Below, in pieces: positions 38,545 through 47,886 of a stretch of 64,000 nt of DNA. Numbering within the stretch: position 1 is the stretch's first letter; each line of letters starts with the position of its first letter. The notes beneath the pieces were generated by a model. The model had not been told where the DNA came from. It ran no database searches and was given only the letters and a program-made list of their open reading frames with translations. The stretch lies in assembly GCA_017510605.1 (NCBI GenBank), contig JAFWMQ010000015.1:310001-374000 (forward strand), written 5' to 3'. This DNA comes from Clostridiales bacterium (lineage in GTDB: Bacteria > Bacillota > Clostridia > Saccharofermentanales > Saccharofermentanaceae). The position numbers and the translations under genes are program-made.

Positions 38545-39822
38545 TTACCCGATCTTATCCAAAGCCTGCTTGAGGTCAGCAATTATGTCATCTGGATCTT
38601 CCATTCCAACTGAGAATCTGATGAGATCACCGGGGATTCCTGCTTCGGCAAGCTGCTCGTCTGTAAGTTGTCTGTGTGTGTGGGAAGCAGGGTGCAGTAA
38701 TAAAGTCTTGCAATCAGCAACGTGTGTTGCTATTGTGGCAAACTGCAATGAATCCATGAACTTGATGGAAGCATCACGTCCTCCCTTCACACCGAAGCAC
38801 ATTACGCCGCAGGTTCCCTTCGGGCAATACTTTTGTGCGAGTTCATACTGTGAATCTGAAGGAAGTCCTGGATATTTTACCCATGCGATACGGTCATCCT
38901 GAGCAAGGAACTCTGCAACCTTTTGGGCATTAGCGCAGTGACGGGCCATACGTACCGGAAGTGACTCCAGACCGATCTGGATATAGTAAGCATTCTGAGG
39001 TGACTGGATAGAACCAAAGTCTCTCATGAGCTGGGCAGTAGCCTTTGTAATATAAGCTGCCTTGCCGAACTTGGTAGCATATGTAAGGCCGTGATATGAT
39101 TCATCCGGTGTGCACAGACCGGGGAACTTATCAGCATGAGCCATCCAATCAAAGTTACCGGAATCGATGATGGCACCGCCGACTGATGAGCCATGACCGT
39201 CAATATACTTTGTTGTTGAATGAGTAACGATGTCGCAGCCGAATTCAATAGGACGGCAGTTAACAGGTGTCGCGAACGTGTTGTCCATGATGAGCGGAAT
39301 TCCGTTGTTATGAGCCAAAGCTGCGAACTTCTCGATATCAAGAACGTCTACAGTAGGATTTGTAATCGTCTCGCCGAATACACACTTTGTATTGGGACGG
39401 ATGAACTTCTGGAGTTCTTCGAGAGGCAGAGTCTGGTCAACGAATGTACACTCGATACCCATCTTCTTGAATGTAACACCGAAAAGATTATATGTTCCGC
39501 CATAGATATTAGCCGAAGCGATGAAGTGATCACCGGCTTCGCAGATATTAAATACAGCAAAGAAGTTTGCAGCCTGGCCGGAACATGTGAGCATTCCTGC
39601 AAAACCGCCTTCCATTGCACAAAGCTTTGAAGCTACGAAATCATTTGTCGGATTCTGAAGTCTTGTATAGAAATATCCTGATGCCTCGAGATCGAAAAGC
39701 TTGCCCATATCTTCAGACGTAGCATATTTCCAAGTAGTGCTCTGATAGATCGGAACCTGACGGGGTTCGCCGTTACCGGGATTGTAACCGCCATGAAGTG
39801 CAGTAGTTTCAACTTTGCTCAT
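38545..39822 (-). CDS. metY: O-acetylhomoserine sulfhydrylase-like PLP enzyme
   Basis: A 425-residue Cys/Met metabolism PLP enzyme. The PLP lysine is Lys205 in HSTTKYIDGHG; YFYTRLQNPTND, CSGQAANFFAVFNICEAGDH and IMDNTFATPVNCRP are the usual surrounding segments. Length and the TTALHGGYNPG opening fit O-acetylhomoserine aminocarboxypropyltransferase, which makes homocysteine from O-acetylhomoserine and sulfide; methionine gamma-lyase is an alternative with similar sequence. It starts 24 nt after the PmbA-like gene, so it probably shares that transcript. No SAM riboswitch or S-box is seen upstream. Confidence 0.85.
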   Translation of the reverse strand: MSKVETTALHGGYNPGNGEPRQVPIYQSTTWKYATSEDMGKLFDLEASGYFYTRLQNPTNDFVASKLCAMEGGFAGMLTCSGQAANFFAVFNICEAGDHFIASANIYGGTYNLFGVTFKKMGIECTFVDQTLPLEELQKFIRPNTKCVFGETITNPTVDVLDIEKFAALAHNNGIPLIMDNTFATPVNCRPIEFGCDIVTHSTTKYIDGHGSSVGGAIIDSGNFDWMAHADKFPGLCTPDESYHGLTYATKFGKAAYITKATAQLMRDFGSIQSPQNAYYIQIGLESLPVRMARHCANAQKVAEFLAQDDRIAWVKYPGLPSDSQYELAQKYCPKGTCGVMCFGVKGGRDASIKFMDSLQFATIATHVADCKTLLLHPASHTHRQLTDEQLAEAGIPGDLIRFSVGMEDPDDIIADLKQALDKIG

Positions 39823-39846
39823 TTAATTGATCCTTCTTTCCTGTTT

Positions 39847-41217
39847 TTATTCTTCGTCATCACCGGAAATTGCCAGTGAACCGACATAAACGGAGGGAGT
39901 AAAGAATTCACCTTCGCCAGACGGCACATTGATTATATCATTTCCTACGGATTTAACAGACTTGATTACATCATAGAAGTTGCCTGCAACGGTAATCTGT
40001 TCAACAGGTCTTCCCTTCTTGCCGTTTTCGATAAGATATCCTTCGCACAGCAGCGAGAAATCACCGCTTATTGGATTGACTCCGGCATGAAGTCCCGAAA
40101 GGTCAGTAAGAAGTATGCCTTCGCCGACTTCTTCCAATAATCCTTCGAAGGTCTTCTCCCCTGCCTCAACGATAAGATTTGTAGGCATCTCCGATACTGA
40201 ACTTCCTCCACGGAAACCGTTTCCTGTTGAAGCTCTGCCGGCCTTGTTGGCTGATTTGAGATCGTATAAAGCGGTCGCGAAAACACCTTTATCGATAATG
40301 GCCTTCTCGGTAGTTAGTACTCCCTCATCATCAAAGGGAATCTTTGTAAGAGCTTTATCGTACATGGGAATCTCTCTGACAGTCAGAGCGTCAGATGCAA
40401 TCTTCTCCCCCTCTTTATCCGCGAGCAAAGATAATCCTCTTTGCATTGTTGTAGCGAAAAAGTTCCCGAAAAATACTGTAAAGAACTGATGGAATGCTTC
40501 ACTTCTGAAGACAGTTTTGTAAGTTCCGGGAGCGCAGGACTTTGCGCCCATCTTTCCGATCAGGTTTTCTTTAAACTTAACAAGAAATTTATCCAGGTCG
40601 AAATCATCAATGTCTTTTCCGATCCAGTAATGACCGCCGCTCTTTACACTGCCGTCAGAATCGGTTGCTCTTGCTGATGCCATAATAGAGATCCCGTCTG
40701 AATCCCTGTATGAATGCAGTCCCTTTGAATTGATAATGAGATAAGGTCCGGTACTGCATGAAATAGTAAGGAAATCGACTGCATCGATCCTGTCGTCTAA
40801 TGCAAGGATAGCCTTCTCAAGCTTAAGTCCGGTCTCCGAGAATGATTTATATGTATTTTTCGCATATGCATCAGTAATCTGGGAGAAATACAGATCCTTA
40901 TTATCCTCATCACAATAAATGAACTGGGGATCTTCGTCATTAAGGACTTCACAGTTTTCCATCGCTGATCTGAGAAGATAATCTATGGAACTGTCATCAA
41001 TTATGTTGGTTGAGCAGTAGCCCATCTGACCGTTCTTAAGTCCCCGAAAAGACAATGCGCTTGTTGCGCTGTTCTCATAACTTGAGACTTCACCTTTCAG
41101 GATATCAATACTCATGGAACTCTCAGTAACAAATGAAGCTTCACATTCTTCAAAGCCGTATTCTGTTCCGGCTTTAACAAGTTTTTCCATAAATATTTCA
41201 GCTGATTTTATATCCAT
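39847..41217 (-). CDS. PmbA/TldE-like metalloprotease subunit
   Basis: A 456-residue protein of the TldD/PmbA family, lacking the HExxxH metal motif and so the TldE/PmbA-type partner. ASTGNGFRGGSSVSEMPTNLIVEAGEKTFEGLL and the DLSGLHAGVNPISGDFSLLCEGYLIENG stretch are characteristic. With TldD it forms a barrel protease that trims unfolded peptides and matures some ribosomal peptides. Start at the ATG at 41217, after GGAG; a longer reading would run into the preceding gene. It follows the TldD gene by 14 nt. Confidence 0.93.
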   Translation of the reverse strand: MDIKSAEIFMEKLVKAGTEYGFEECEASFVTESSMSIDILKGEVSSYENSATSALSFRGLKNGQMGYCSTNIIDDSSIDYLLRSAMENCEVLNDEDPQFIYCDEDNKDLYFSQITDAYAKNTYKSFSETGLKLEKAILALDDRIDAVDFLTISCSTGPYLIINSKGLHSYRDSDGISIMASARATDSDGSVKSGGHYWIGKDIDDFDLDKFLVKFKENLIGKMGAKSCAPGTYKTVFRSEAFHQFFTVFFGNFFATTMQRGLSLLADKEGEKIASDALTVREIPMYDKALTKIPFDDEGVLTTEKAIIDKGVFATALYDLKSANKAGRASTGNGFRGGSSVSEMPTNLIVEAGEKTFEGLLEEVGEGILLTDLSGLHAGVNPISGDFSLLCEGYLIENGKKGRPVEQITVAGNFYDVIKSVKSVGNDIINVPSGEGEFFTPSVYVGSLAISGDDEE

Positions 41218-41231
41218 AAATATTCTCCTGA

Positions 41232-42617
41232 TTACGATTCTCTTCCACCGACAAGAATAGAAGATACTCTTATCGTTGGCTGTCCGACAGTTACAGGTAC
41301 ACCGCCTGATACTGATCCGCACATGCCTGCGGATAACTTAAGGTCATTTCCGACCATATCAATATTCTTAAGTATCTCCTGCCCTTTTCCAATAAGCGTA
41401 GCGCCTCTTACAGGTTCTGCGATCTTACCGTCTCTTACCATAAATGCTTCATTGACAGCGAAATTAAAATCACCTGTTGAAGTATCAACAGAGCCTCCGC
41501 CCATCTGTGTGCAGTAAAGACCGTATTCGGTATTGGCGATGATGTCTTTTACATCAGATTCACCGTTGCAGATATACGTATTACTCATTCTGGATGTCGG
41601 TGCATATGAATAATTCTGACGGCGCGAACAGCCTGTAGGCTTGCAGTTCATTCGGCGTCCGCCCAATTCGTCTACAAGATAGTTCTTAAGGATACCATTT
41701 TCGATAAGCAGGAGATCAGAAGATGTATTGCCTTCATCGTCAGTTGCATAAGATCCCCATTCACCGTCTATAACAGCATTATCTCTTGCGCTTACAATGG
41801 GCGATGCAATCTGTTCATCGAGCATATCAGTGAAGTAAGAATTCTTAATTCCTACTGAAGTTGCTTCCAATGCATGGCCGCATGCTTCGTGAAAGATAAC
41901 ACCGCCGAAGCCGTTGCCTAAGATAACGGGCATCTTTGCTGAAGGCGCATATCCGGCATTTACCATTCTGATAGCCGTATCACAGCAATCCTTTGTCTTT
42001 TCGATGACAGGATATTCGTTGATGAACTCATAACCTCTCATGGTTCCCGGAGCGACTCTTCCGCTCTGCTTCTCATTATCTTTAGTAGCTATCGTTTCAA
42101 TGGAAAGCCTGATCCTTTTCGTGGTATCTTCAGCATTAACGCCTCTGGAATTAATAATCCTCGCGGTTCTTGTGGTAGCTGCAATACCGCAGGCTGCCTG
42201 TGTTATCAACGGATCGTAGTTCAAAGCATAATCTGAAGACTTACGAAGGAAATCCACATAATCTTTCTTGGATACAGACATAGGATCAATCTCGATCGTG
42301 GTTTTGGAAGTAGAACACAGATCTTTTAATGCTTCGATTTTTCCTTTGTCATTGCCTTTTATAGCTGCAGCTGCTTCTTTGGCCAGCTTTAACAGGACTT
42401 CGATATCGTTGTCGCTCGAATAAACATAAACAGAATTAGTGCCTGCAAGAAGTCTTATTCCCGTGCCTGAATCAAAACCGGTTGAAGCTCTGATTACCTG
42501 ACCGTTAAGCAGACTTACCGATTTGGATTCTGTTACTTCCTGGAATATTTCAGCAAAGTCTGCTGTCGTTGACATTGCCTGTTCTAATATCCTGAGGCAA
42601 TCACTATCATTAAACAT
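41232..42617 (-). CDS. TldD-like metalloprotease subunit
   Basis: A 461-residue catalytic partner with the zinc motif HEACGH at 243-248 (HExxxH) inside GNGFGGVIFHEACGHALEA. The following AVIDGEWGSYATDDEGN and CRRQNYSYAPTSRMSNTYI are TldD signatures, and CTQMGGGSVDTSTGDFNFAV closes the fold. It should form a heterodimer with the PmbA-like protein encoded 14 nt downstream. No precursor peptide or other RiPP gene is visible close by, so housekeeping peptide degradation is the more likely task. Confidence 0.93.
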   Translation of the reverse strand: MFNDSDCLRILEQAMSTTADFAEIFQEVTESKSVSLLNGQVIRASTGFDSGTGIRLLAGTNSVYVYSSDNDIEVLLKLAKEAAAAIKGNDKGKIEALKDLCSTSKTTIEIDPMSVSKKDYVDFLRKSSDYALNYDPLITQAACGIAATTRTARIINSRGVNAEDTTKRIRLSIETIATKDNEKQSGRVAPGTMRGYEFINEYPVIEKTKDCCDTAIRMVNAGYAPSAKMPVILGNGFGGVIFHEACGHALEATSVGIKNSYFTDMLDEQIASPIVSARDNAVIDGEWGSYATDDEGNTSSDLLLIENGILKNYLVDELGGRRMNCKPTGCSRRQNYSYAPTSRMSNTYICNGESDVKDIIANTEYGLYCTQMGGGSVDTSTGDFNFAVNEAFMVRDGKIAEPVRGATLIGKGQEILKNIDMVGNDLKLSAGMCGSVSGGVPVTVGQPTIRVSSILVGGRES

Positions 42618-42635
42618 AAATAATCTCCCTTTTTT

Positions 42636-42652
42636 ATGGGGTCAGACCCCAT
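42636..42652. repeat. 17-bp perfect palindrome between acyl-CoA ligase and tldD
   Basis: ATGGGGTC-A-GACCCCAT fills half of the 34-nt gap. On the minus transcript it is followed by A residues rather than T, so it is not a terminator. Its last base is the final base of the ligase stop codon. Confidence 0.75.
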
Positions 42653-44361
42653 CAAAACCGTTTTATCTTTTTGGATGTATTTTTCTCAAATTCAGTCATC
42701 CTGAGAACAGTCTTCTTGATTTTCTTATAGCTTTCGAGCTTCTCATTGGTCTCAGCGACAACTGTCTTTAAGATATCCATGATCTGCTCTTCAGAAGGAT
42801 CAGTCTCTATTCCGAGTTTTATCTTGATCTCTTCAAGATCCGGGAAGATCGTAGCTGTTATAACTATATCGTCTTTAACCTTGTCATCTTCACCGGATAC
42901 GACAGATTCTGCGACATAAGGGCTGAGTGATAACAGATATTCGATTTCCTCAGGGAATACATTTTTGCCGTTCTTGGCGATAATAACGTTCTTCTTGCGT
43001 CCTGTGATGATACAGAAACCATCCTCGTCAATGTATCCGAGGTCGCCGGTATGATAATAACCGTCTTTATCAAGAGCGATTGCTGTATTTTCAGGGTCAT
43101 TGTAGTAACCGAGGAAATTGTTGTCACCCTTCGAAATGAACTCGCCGATGCCGTCTGAATCAGGATCAAGGATCTTAACGTCACAGCCGGGCAATGGAAG
43201 TCCTGCTGCATGATTCTTGAATGCAACGTCACGGTTGAGCGCAAGGATAGGAGCGCACTCCGTGAGACCGTAGCCCTGGACACAGAGGAATCCTATATCC
43301 TGGAAGAACTTTAAGATCTCGGGATTTACCGGAGCTCCGCCCAATATGATGAGTCTCATCCTGCCGCCGAACACATCGTGAATCTGCTTGAAGAGCTTTC
43401 TCCTCATCTTGTTTGAGAGATGAAGCGTGTTAGCAAGCTTGATTCCGCTTGCGAGTTTCTTGGCCTTCTTGGGGTCAGCCTTGACGCCCTTCATGATCTT
43501 CTTATAAAACAGTTCGAGCATTACAGGAACCATGAGAATAGCCGTAGGTCTTACTTCCTGAATGTTCTGGGCGATGTATTTAAGACCTTCGCAGATTGCA
43601 ACTGTAGTGCCTCTGTATACCTGACCTAGGAATCCGCATGTACATTCATATGTGTGATGCAAAGGCAATACTGAGAGCCATACATCACTTCTGTCGATAT
43701 AGAGCATCGAGAACATGGACATCAGGTTCTTGCAGATATTCTTCTGGCAGAGCATAACTGCCTTTGATTTTGCCGTTGTGCCTGATGTAAACAGCAGGAT
43801 CGTCATCTCTTCAGGATCGATCGTAGCTTCTGTGAAGATCTTGTCTCCATCTTCAAGCTTCTTCTCTCCGATCTTAAGACAGTCCTGATAGTATAGGAAT
43901 CTGTCATCGTCTGTCTGGTCCATACAGATCCAGTGCTTGCAGGTGTCAACCTTGCCGTAAACCTGGTTAACAACGGAAAGTTTTGACTTGGAGAAAACAA
44001 GAATATCGACTTCAGCTCTTGTGAGCATGTTAAGAACATCATCTACAGGAAGTTCCTTATCAAGAGGAACTACACAGCCTGTACCGTTTGTTGTAGCGAG
44101 ATATGTCGTATACCATTCATATCTGGTCTCAGAGAAGATCGCAATCCTCGCGCCTTTCTTAACGGTGTTCATGAAATATGTTCCGAGTGAATCGATATCG
44201 TGATCATACTTCTCAGTTGAGACAGGAATATAATCTCCGCCCTTCTTTTCCTTTATGAGGAAAACAGGATTCTCGGGGAATTCACGTACTCTCTTCTTGA
44301 TTACGTCTCTAAGATCATGAATCTCAGTTACTTCGTACAGGTTTGCATAGGGATCTTTCAT
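42652..44361 (-). CDS. AMP-dependent acyl-CoA synthetase/ligase
   Basis: A 569-residue ANL-superfamily enzyme. The ATP loop FTSGTTAKSKAVML starts at residue 191; GYGLTECAPILALNRD, YHTGDLGYIDEDGFCIITGRKKN and the late lysine-containing KNTSKKIKRF tail (A10 motif-like) are present. Long-chain fatty-acid CoA ligases (FadD-type) fit best; the substrate is a guess. It overlaps the pyrE gene by 4 nt (ATGA on the minus strand) and so is co-translated with it, an unusual partner for pyrimidine genes. Confidence 0.9.
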   Translation of the reverse strand: MKDPYANLYEVTEIHDLRDVIKKRVREFPENPVFLIKEKKGGDYIPVSTEKYDHDIDSLGTYFMNTVKKGARIAIFSETRYEWYTTYLATTNGTGCVVPLDKELPVDDVLNMLTRAEVDILVFSKSKLSVVNQVYGKVDTCKHWICMDQTDDDRFLYYQDCLKIGEKKLEDGDKIFTEATIDPEEMTILLFTSGTTAKSKAVMLCQKNICKNLMSMFSMLYIDRSDVWLSVLPLHHTYECTCGFLGQVYRGTTVAICEGLKYIAQNIQEVRPTAILMVPVMLELFYKKIMKGVKADPKKAKKLASGIKLANTLHLSNKMRRKLFKQIHDVFGGRMRLIILGGAPVNPEILKFFQDIGFLCVQGYGLTECAPILALNRDVAFKNHAAGLPLPGCDVKILDPDSDGIGEFISKGDNNFLGYYNDPENTAIALDKDGYYHTGDLGYIDEDGFCIITGRKKNVIIAKNGKNVFPEEIEYLLSLSPYVAESVVSGEDDKVKDDIVITATIFPDLEEIKIKLGIETDPSEEQIMDILKTVVAETNEKLESYKKIKKTVLRMTEFEKNTSKKIKRF

Positions 44362-45212
44362 ACGTTTGTGAATCCTTTCTCGATTGCAAGTTCGGCACGC
44401 TCTTTGTTCTTGCCGCCCTTGGCGATCTCAGAATCAATAAATCCTGGATTAGCCTTGAGGAACGCAGTCATGTAATCAGCAGGGTTTTCAAGGAAGTGCA
44501 TGATCATATCCTTCTGTACATCGTTGATGATGCCATTTGCTTTAGCCTCATCGAAAAGATCACCGTTGATGCCAGTAAGAGCATGGAGCTCAACACCAAG
44601 GTTCTTAAGAACTTCCCTGCCGTTCTGATGTCTGTCAACTACAGCAACAGTATCGGTAATAACAGAGCCAACCCCTCTGATAACAGGGATCCAGGCTCTC
44701 TCATAAGAAGATGCTTCGGTAATGAGGTCAGCAATGTGGAGGGCTTTCTTGTCTTTAAGGTCGATATCTTTTGAATCGACTGCCGGTCCATCAATGCTTT
44801 CAGAATATACGGAAGTCATATCCTTATAAATAGTCAGATGAGGTTTGCCAAGAAGATAAGCTGGCATCATGGAGAAAAAGTAATCTCTCCTCTCTCCTCC
44901 TGAGATGAAGTCAAAATCAAGCTTTGCTGCTTCTTCTGCGAGCTTGTCAGATACCATCTTAAAAGTGCCGCCCTTGTTATAGTATGCGAGCATCATGTCG
45001 AAAATCTCTTCCGGAGCAGTAAGCTTGCTATCAGCTATCGCCTTCTCGATCCTCTTCAAAACTTCGCCTGCTGCGGCCTCGTTTTCGAGAAGAAAATGTG
45101 TATTGATAAAAAATGGTCCCAATCTTCCTGATGTGTACCAGAAAGGCTGGTTCTCGGGTGCTACTCTGATAGCTTTTGTTGCAAACAATGCTTCAATGAT
45201 CTTATCTTCCAT
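44358..45212 (-). CDS. pyrE: Orotate phosphoribosyltransferase, divergent clostridial form
   Basis: A 284-residue type I phosphoribosyltransferase, about 70 residues longer than E. coli PyrE. FWYTSGRLGPFFINTHFLL (24-42) is the OPRT-like opening, and VVDRHQNGREVLKNLGVELHAL (191-212) matches the DREQGG region of OPRT. The PRPP loop is changed: residues 157-172 read ALHIADLITEASSYER where the normal motif has two acidic residues and TGGS. Assignment as PyrE relies on this and on its place after pyrD. It would make OMP from orotate and PRPP. I start at the ATG at 45212, with AGGAG 8 nt upstream. Confidence 0.85.
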   Translation of the reverse strand: MEDKIIEALFATKAIRVAPENQPFWYTSGRLGPFFINTHFLLENEAAAGEVLKRIEKAIADSKLTAPEEIFDMMLAYYNKGGTFKMVSDKLAEEAAKLDFDFISGGERRDYFFSMMPAYLLGKPHLTIYKDMTSVYSESIDGPAVDSKDIDLKDKKALHIADLITEASSYERAWIPVIRGVGSVITDTVAVVDRHQNGREVLKNLGVELHALTGINGDLFDEAKANGIINDVQKDMIMHFLENPADYMTAFLKANPGFIDSEIAKGGKNKERAELAIEKGFTNV

Positions 45213-45244
45213 AGATCTCACTCCTTTACTCCAAATTATGTATA

Positions 45245-46162
45245 TTACCAGCGCTGCAATGTGCCGGTAAGATCTTTTAATTCAATATTGTTGCTAGTGC
45301 AGTAATTCTCGAGGTCCTCAGTGATCTTAACCGGAAGAGCAGGATGAACAAGACATGCAGTACCGATCTCGACTGCAGAAGCTCCTGCGATCATGAATTC
45401 GATAACGTCTTTATAATCAGATATTCCGCCGCATCCGACGATCGGAATATCGAGCACCTGGCTGCATTCCGCAACCATTCTGATTGCTACAGGTTTGACC
45501 GCAGGGCCCGAATAACCGCCGGTATTGTTGGTAAGAACGGGTCTTCTTGTCTTAATATCAATTCTCATGCCCATAAGTGTATTGATGAGAACGACAGCAT
45601 CAGCTCCTCCATCCTGGGCAGCCAAAGCAGTCGCTTTGATATCAGTTACATTAGGGGTAAGTTTTATCCATAAAGGAAGATCAGTAAGGCTTCTGAGTTT
45701 TGAAGTGATAAGCTTGATAGCTGCAGGATCACTTCCTATTGTCATACAGCCTTCCTTAACGTTAGGGCAAGACAGATTGATCTCAAGAGCATCGATCTTA
45801 TCCTTATGCGGATCTAATGTCATTACCATATCTATATAGTCTTCATAGCTGTGACCGGCTACATTAACGATAACGGCAGCACCGCTCTCCTTCATGAAAT
45901 CCAGATCATTCTCAATAAAATATTGGACACCCGGATTCTGTAACCCGACGGAATTAAGCATGCCGGAATCACACTCAGCAACTCTTACACCGGGATTTCC
46001 GGCTCTGGGTTTTATCGTAAGGCCCTTTGAAGATATACCGCCTAATAATGACAGATCATAATATTCTGAAAGTTCCCTTCCGAAATTGCATGTTCCGGAA
46101 GCAAGGATCAGGGGGCTTTTGAGCGAAACATTACCAACATTAACATTTATAGAAGTGCTCAC
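45245..46162 (-). CDS. pyrD: Dihydroorotate dehydrogenase B, catalytic subunit
   Basis: A 305-residue FMN enzyme that oxidises dihydroorotate to orotate with electrons passed to NAD by the PyrK subunit. LILASGTCNFGRELSEYY, EINLSCPNVKEGC with the catalytic Cys, and VPIVGCGGISDYKDVIEFM-like sequence are present. The start is a GTG at 46160-46162 that shares GTGA with the pyrK stop, and GGAGGTGG is upstream. Placement immediately after pyrK is the class 1B arrangement. Confidence 0.96.
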   Translation of the reverse strand: MSTSINVNVGNVSLKSPLILASGTCNFGRELSEYYDLSLLGGISSKGLTIKPRAGNPGVRVAECDSGMLNSVGLQNPGVQYFIENDLDFMKESGAAVIVNVAGHSYEDYIDMVMTLDPHKDKIDALEINLSCPNVKEGCMTIGSDPAAIKLITSKLRSLTDLPLWIKLTPNVTDIKATALAAQDGGADAVVLINTLMGMRIDIKTRRPVLTNNTGGYSGPAVKPVAIRMVAECSQVLDIPIVGCGGISDYKDVIEFMIAGASAVEIGTACLVHPALPVKITEDLENYCTSNNIELKDLTGTLQRW

Positions 46163-46929
46163 CAGACCACCTCCCCGCCGTCGAAAACAGGCCCTTCCTT
46201 GCAGCATCTTACATTTTTATATCCTTCAGGACCGTCATCTTTAACTTTTACGGTGCAGCAAAGACAGATGCCTGCCCCGCACGCCATTCTCTGTTCCATG
46301 GAAACAAGGCATTTGATTCCTTTATCAGCGCACCATGCATTTACGGCTTTCATCATGGGAACAGGACCGACACAGCAAACAAGTGTCTTTCCGTAATCAT
46401 CAATAGAGATGGTATCAAGACCGGCAATTACAGTACCCTTGATGCCGGTATCACCGCAATCAGTAGTAAGAATATAAGAAGGTTTGTTAAGGATGACCTG
46501 TGAAGCGTTCCTGAAACCTTCGCACACAACAACATTTCTGCCTTGCGCAGAAAGAGTCTCATATGCGAAGTTGATTGGGAAAACACCGGTTCCGCCACCT
46601 GTAAGGATCACATTATCGTAATCTTCTAAATCAAAGCCGTTACCAAGAGGACCAAGACAATCGACCATCATTCCGGACTCAAATCCTGCGATCTCGGAGG
46701 TCCCCTTGCCTACAACTTTGACACCTATATAAAATCTTCCGATATCTTTATCTACACTTGCAATTCCAAAAGGTCTCTTAAGAAATACAGTTCCTGCAGA
46801 AATGTTAACGAACTGCCCCGGAATAGCAGAATTAGCTATGTCAGGACACTCAAATCCCAAATAGCAGGTATCACTGTTAAGAAATTCTTTCGAGACTAAT
46901 CTGATTCTATATTCCTGTTTATGACTCAT
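46159..46929 (-). CDS. pyrK: Dihydroorotate dehydrogenase B, electron transfer subunit
   Basis: A 256-residue flavin and iron-sulfur protein. The FAD-binding RPFGIASVD is at 52-60, the NAD-binding loop TGGGTGVFP at about 110-118, and the [2Fe-2S] cysteines are Cys217, Cys222, Cys225 and Cys242/243 in MACGAGICLCC and RCCKEGP. It couples PyrD to NAD. Its stop overlaps the pyrD GTG start, so translation is coupled. Confidence 0.95.
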   Translation of the reverse strand: MSHKQEYRIRLVSKEFLNSDTCYLGFECPDIANSAIPGQFVNISAGTVFLKRPFGIASVDKDIGRFYIGVKVVGKGTSEIAGFESGMMVDCLGPLGNGFDLEDYDNVILTGGGTGVFPINFAYETLSAQGRNVVVCEGFRNASQVILNKPSYILTTDCGDTGIKGTVIAGLDTISIDDYGKTLVCCVGPVPMMKAVNAWCADKGIKCLVSMEQRMACGAGICLCCTVKVKDDGPEGYKNVRCCKEGPVFDGGEVVW

Positions 46930-46932
46930 CAG

Positions 46933-47886
46933 TTATACGAACTTACGGTTCTTCAATGCAACGTTAAGTTTTTCCTTCATATCTTCAGCTTCAAATCTGG
47001 CAGCCTTACCGAAATCTTCAGGTCTGAACAGATCAGAACGGGCCTGCCATGCATTCATGATGCTTCTTGACGCGTTGACGATTCCGCCCTTGCCATATGC
47101 AGTAAAGCTTGCAACTGCTTCATCTGCGCCTGCTCCCTGTGCACCATATCCCGGGATAAGAATAAATGCGTTAGGCATGACTTTTCGAAGTCCTACAGCC
47201 TGCTCAGGATATGTAGCGCCGATAACGGCACCGACAGAAGAGAAACCCTCTTCGCCGATCAGGTCTTCACCCCACTCTGCAACCTTTGAAGCTACTGCTT
47301 CGTAGAGCTTGCGGCCATCTGCAAGGTCAAGATCCTGGAAATCACCCGCAGAAGGATTAGATGTCTTAACGAGGCAGAAAATGCCCTTGCCGTCTCTCTT
47401 TGCAACTTCAATGAAAGGCTTTACACCATCGATTCCTAAATAACAGTTTACCGTGCAGGCATCAAGTCCGCTCATTTCCATGGTATCGCCAAGAAGGATA
47501 TCCGTTTTTCCGATAATAGCCTCAGCATATGCAGTAGCTGTGGAGCCGATATCATTACGCTTGCAGTCGCCGATTACGAGCATACCTTTTTTCTGGGCAT
47601 ATCTTGCTGTAAGAAGCATCGTCTTGATCGCATCATAACCGTACATTTCATAATAAGCATACTGAAGCTTAACGGCAGGAACGATGTCAAATGTCTGGTC
47701 GATGATCTCTTTGTTGAAGAGCCAGATAGCCTTTGCAGTAGCCTTGGTTGGTTCTTCCGGGAATAATGATTCAGCATATTCCTTGATATGTTGAGGAATG
47801 TAATCGAGTTTGGTATCAAGACCAACTACAGTTGGGTTCTCGAGCTCGTCAATCCTTCTTACCAGACTATCAGCAAAGTTTCTCAT
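46933..47886 (-). CDS. pyrF: Orotidine 5'-phosphate decarboxylase
   Basis: A 317-residue type 2 (longer) OMP decarboxylase, which makes UMP from OMP. The catalytic array GDCKRNDIG is at 107-115 with Lys109 and Asp112. FILIPGYGAQGAGADEA binds the phosphate. The long N-terminal region with NPTVVGLDTKLDYIP is typical of the subfamily. It overlaps pyrC by 17 nt and precedes pyrK by 3 nt. Confidence 0.96.
   Translation of the reverse strand: MRNFADSLVRRIDELENPTVVGLDTKLDYIPQHIKEYAESLFPEEPTKATAKAIWLFNKEIIDQTFDIVPAVKLQYAYYEMYGYDAIKTMLLTARYAQKKGMLVIGDCKRNDIGSTATAYAEAIIGKTDILLGDTMEMSGLDACTVNCYLGIDGVKPFIEVAKRDGKGIFCLVKTSNPSAGDFQDLDLADGRKLYEAVASKVAEWGEDLIGEEGFSSVGAVIGATYPEQAVGLRKVMPNAFILIPGYGAQGAGADEAVASFTAYGKGGIVNASRSIMNAWQARSDLFRPEDFGKAARFEAEDMKEKLNVALKNRKFV

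Noticed and set aside
38545..39822. SAM riboswitch or T-box in front of metY
   Set aside because: Only 24 nt separate it from the preceding gene and no such leader structure is present.
41232..42617. TldD/PmbA as part of a peptide antibiotic cluster
   Set aside because: No precursor peptide, modification enzyme or exporter lies next to the pair; the neighbours are metabolic genes.
42636..42652. Intrinsic terminator splitting the pyr unit
   Set aside because: The palindrome is followed by A residues on the transcribed strand, not T, so it cannot work as an intrinsic terminator for the minus-strand genes.
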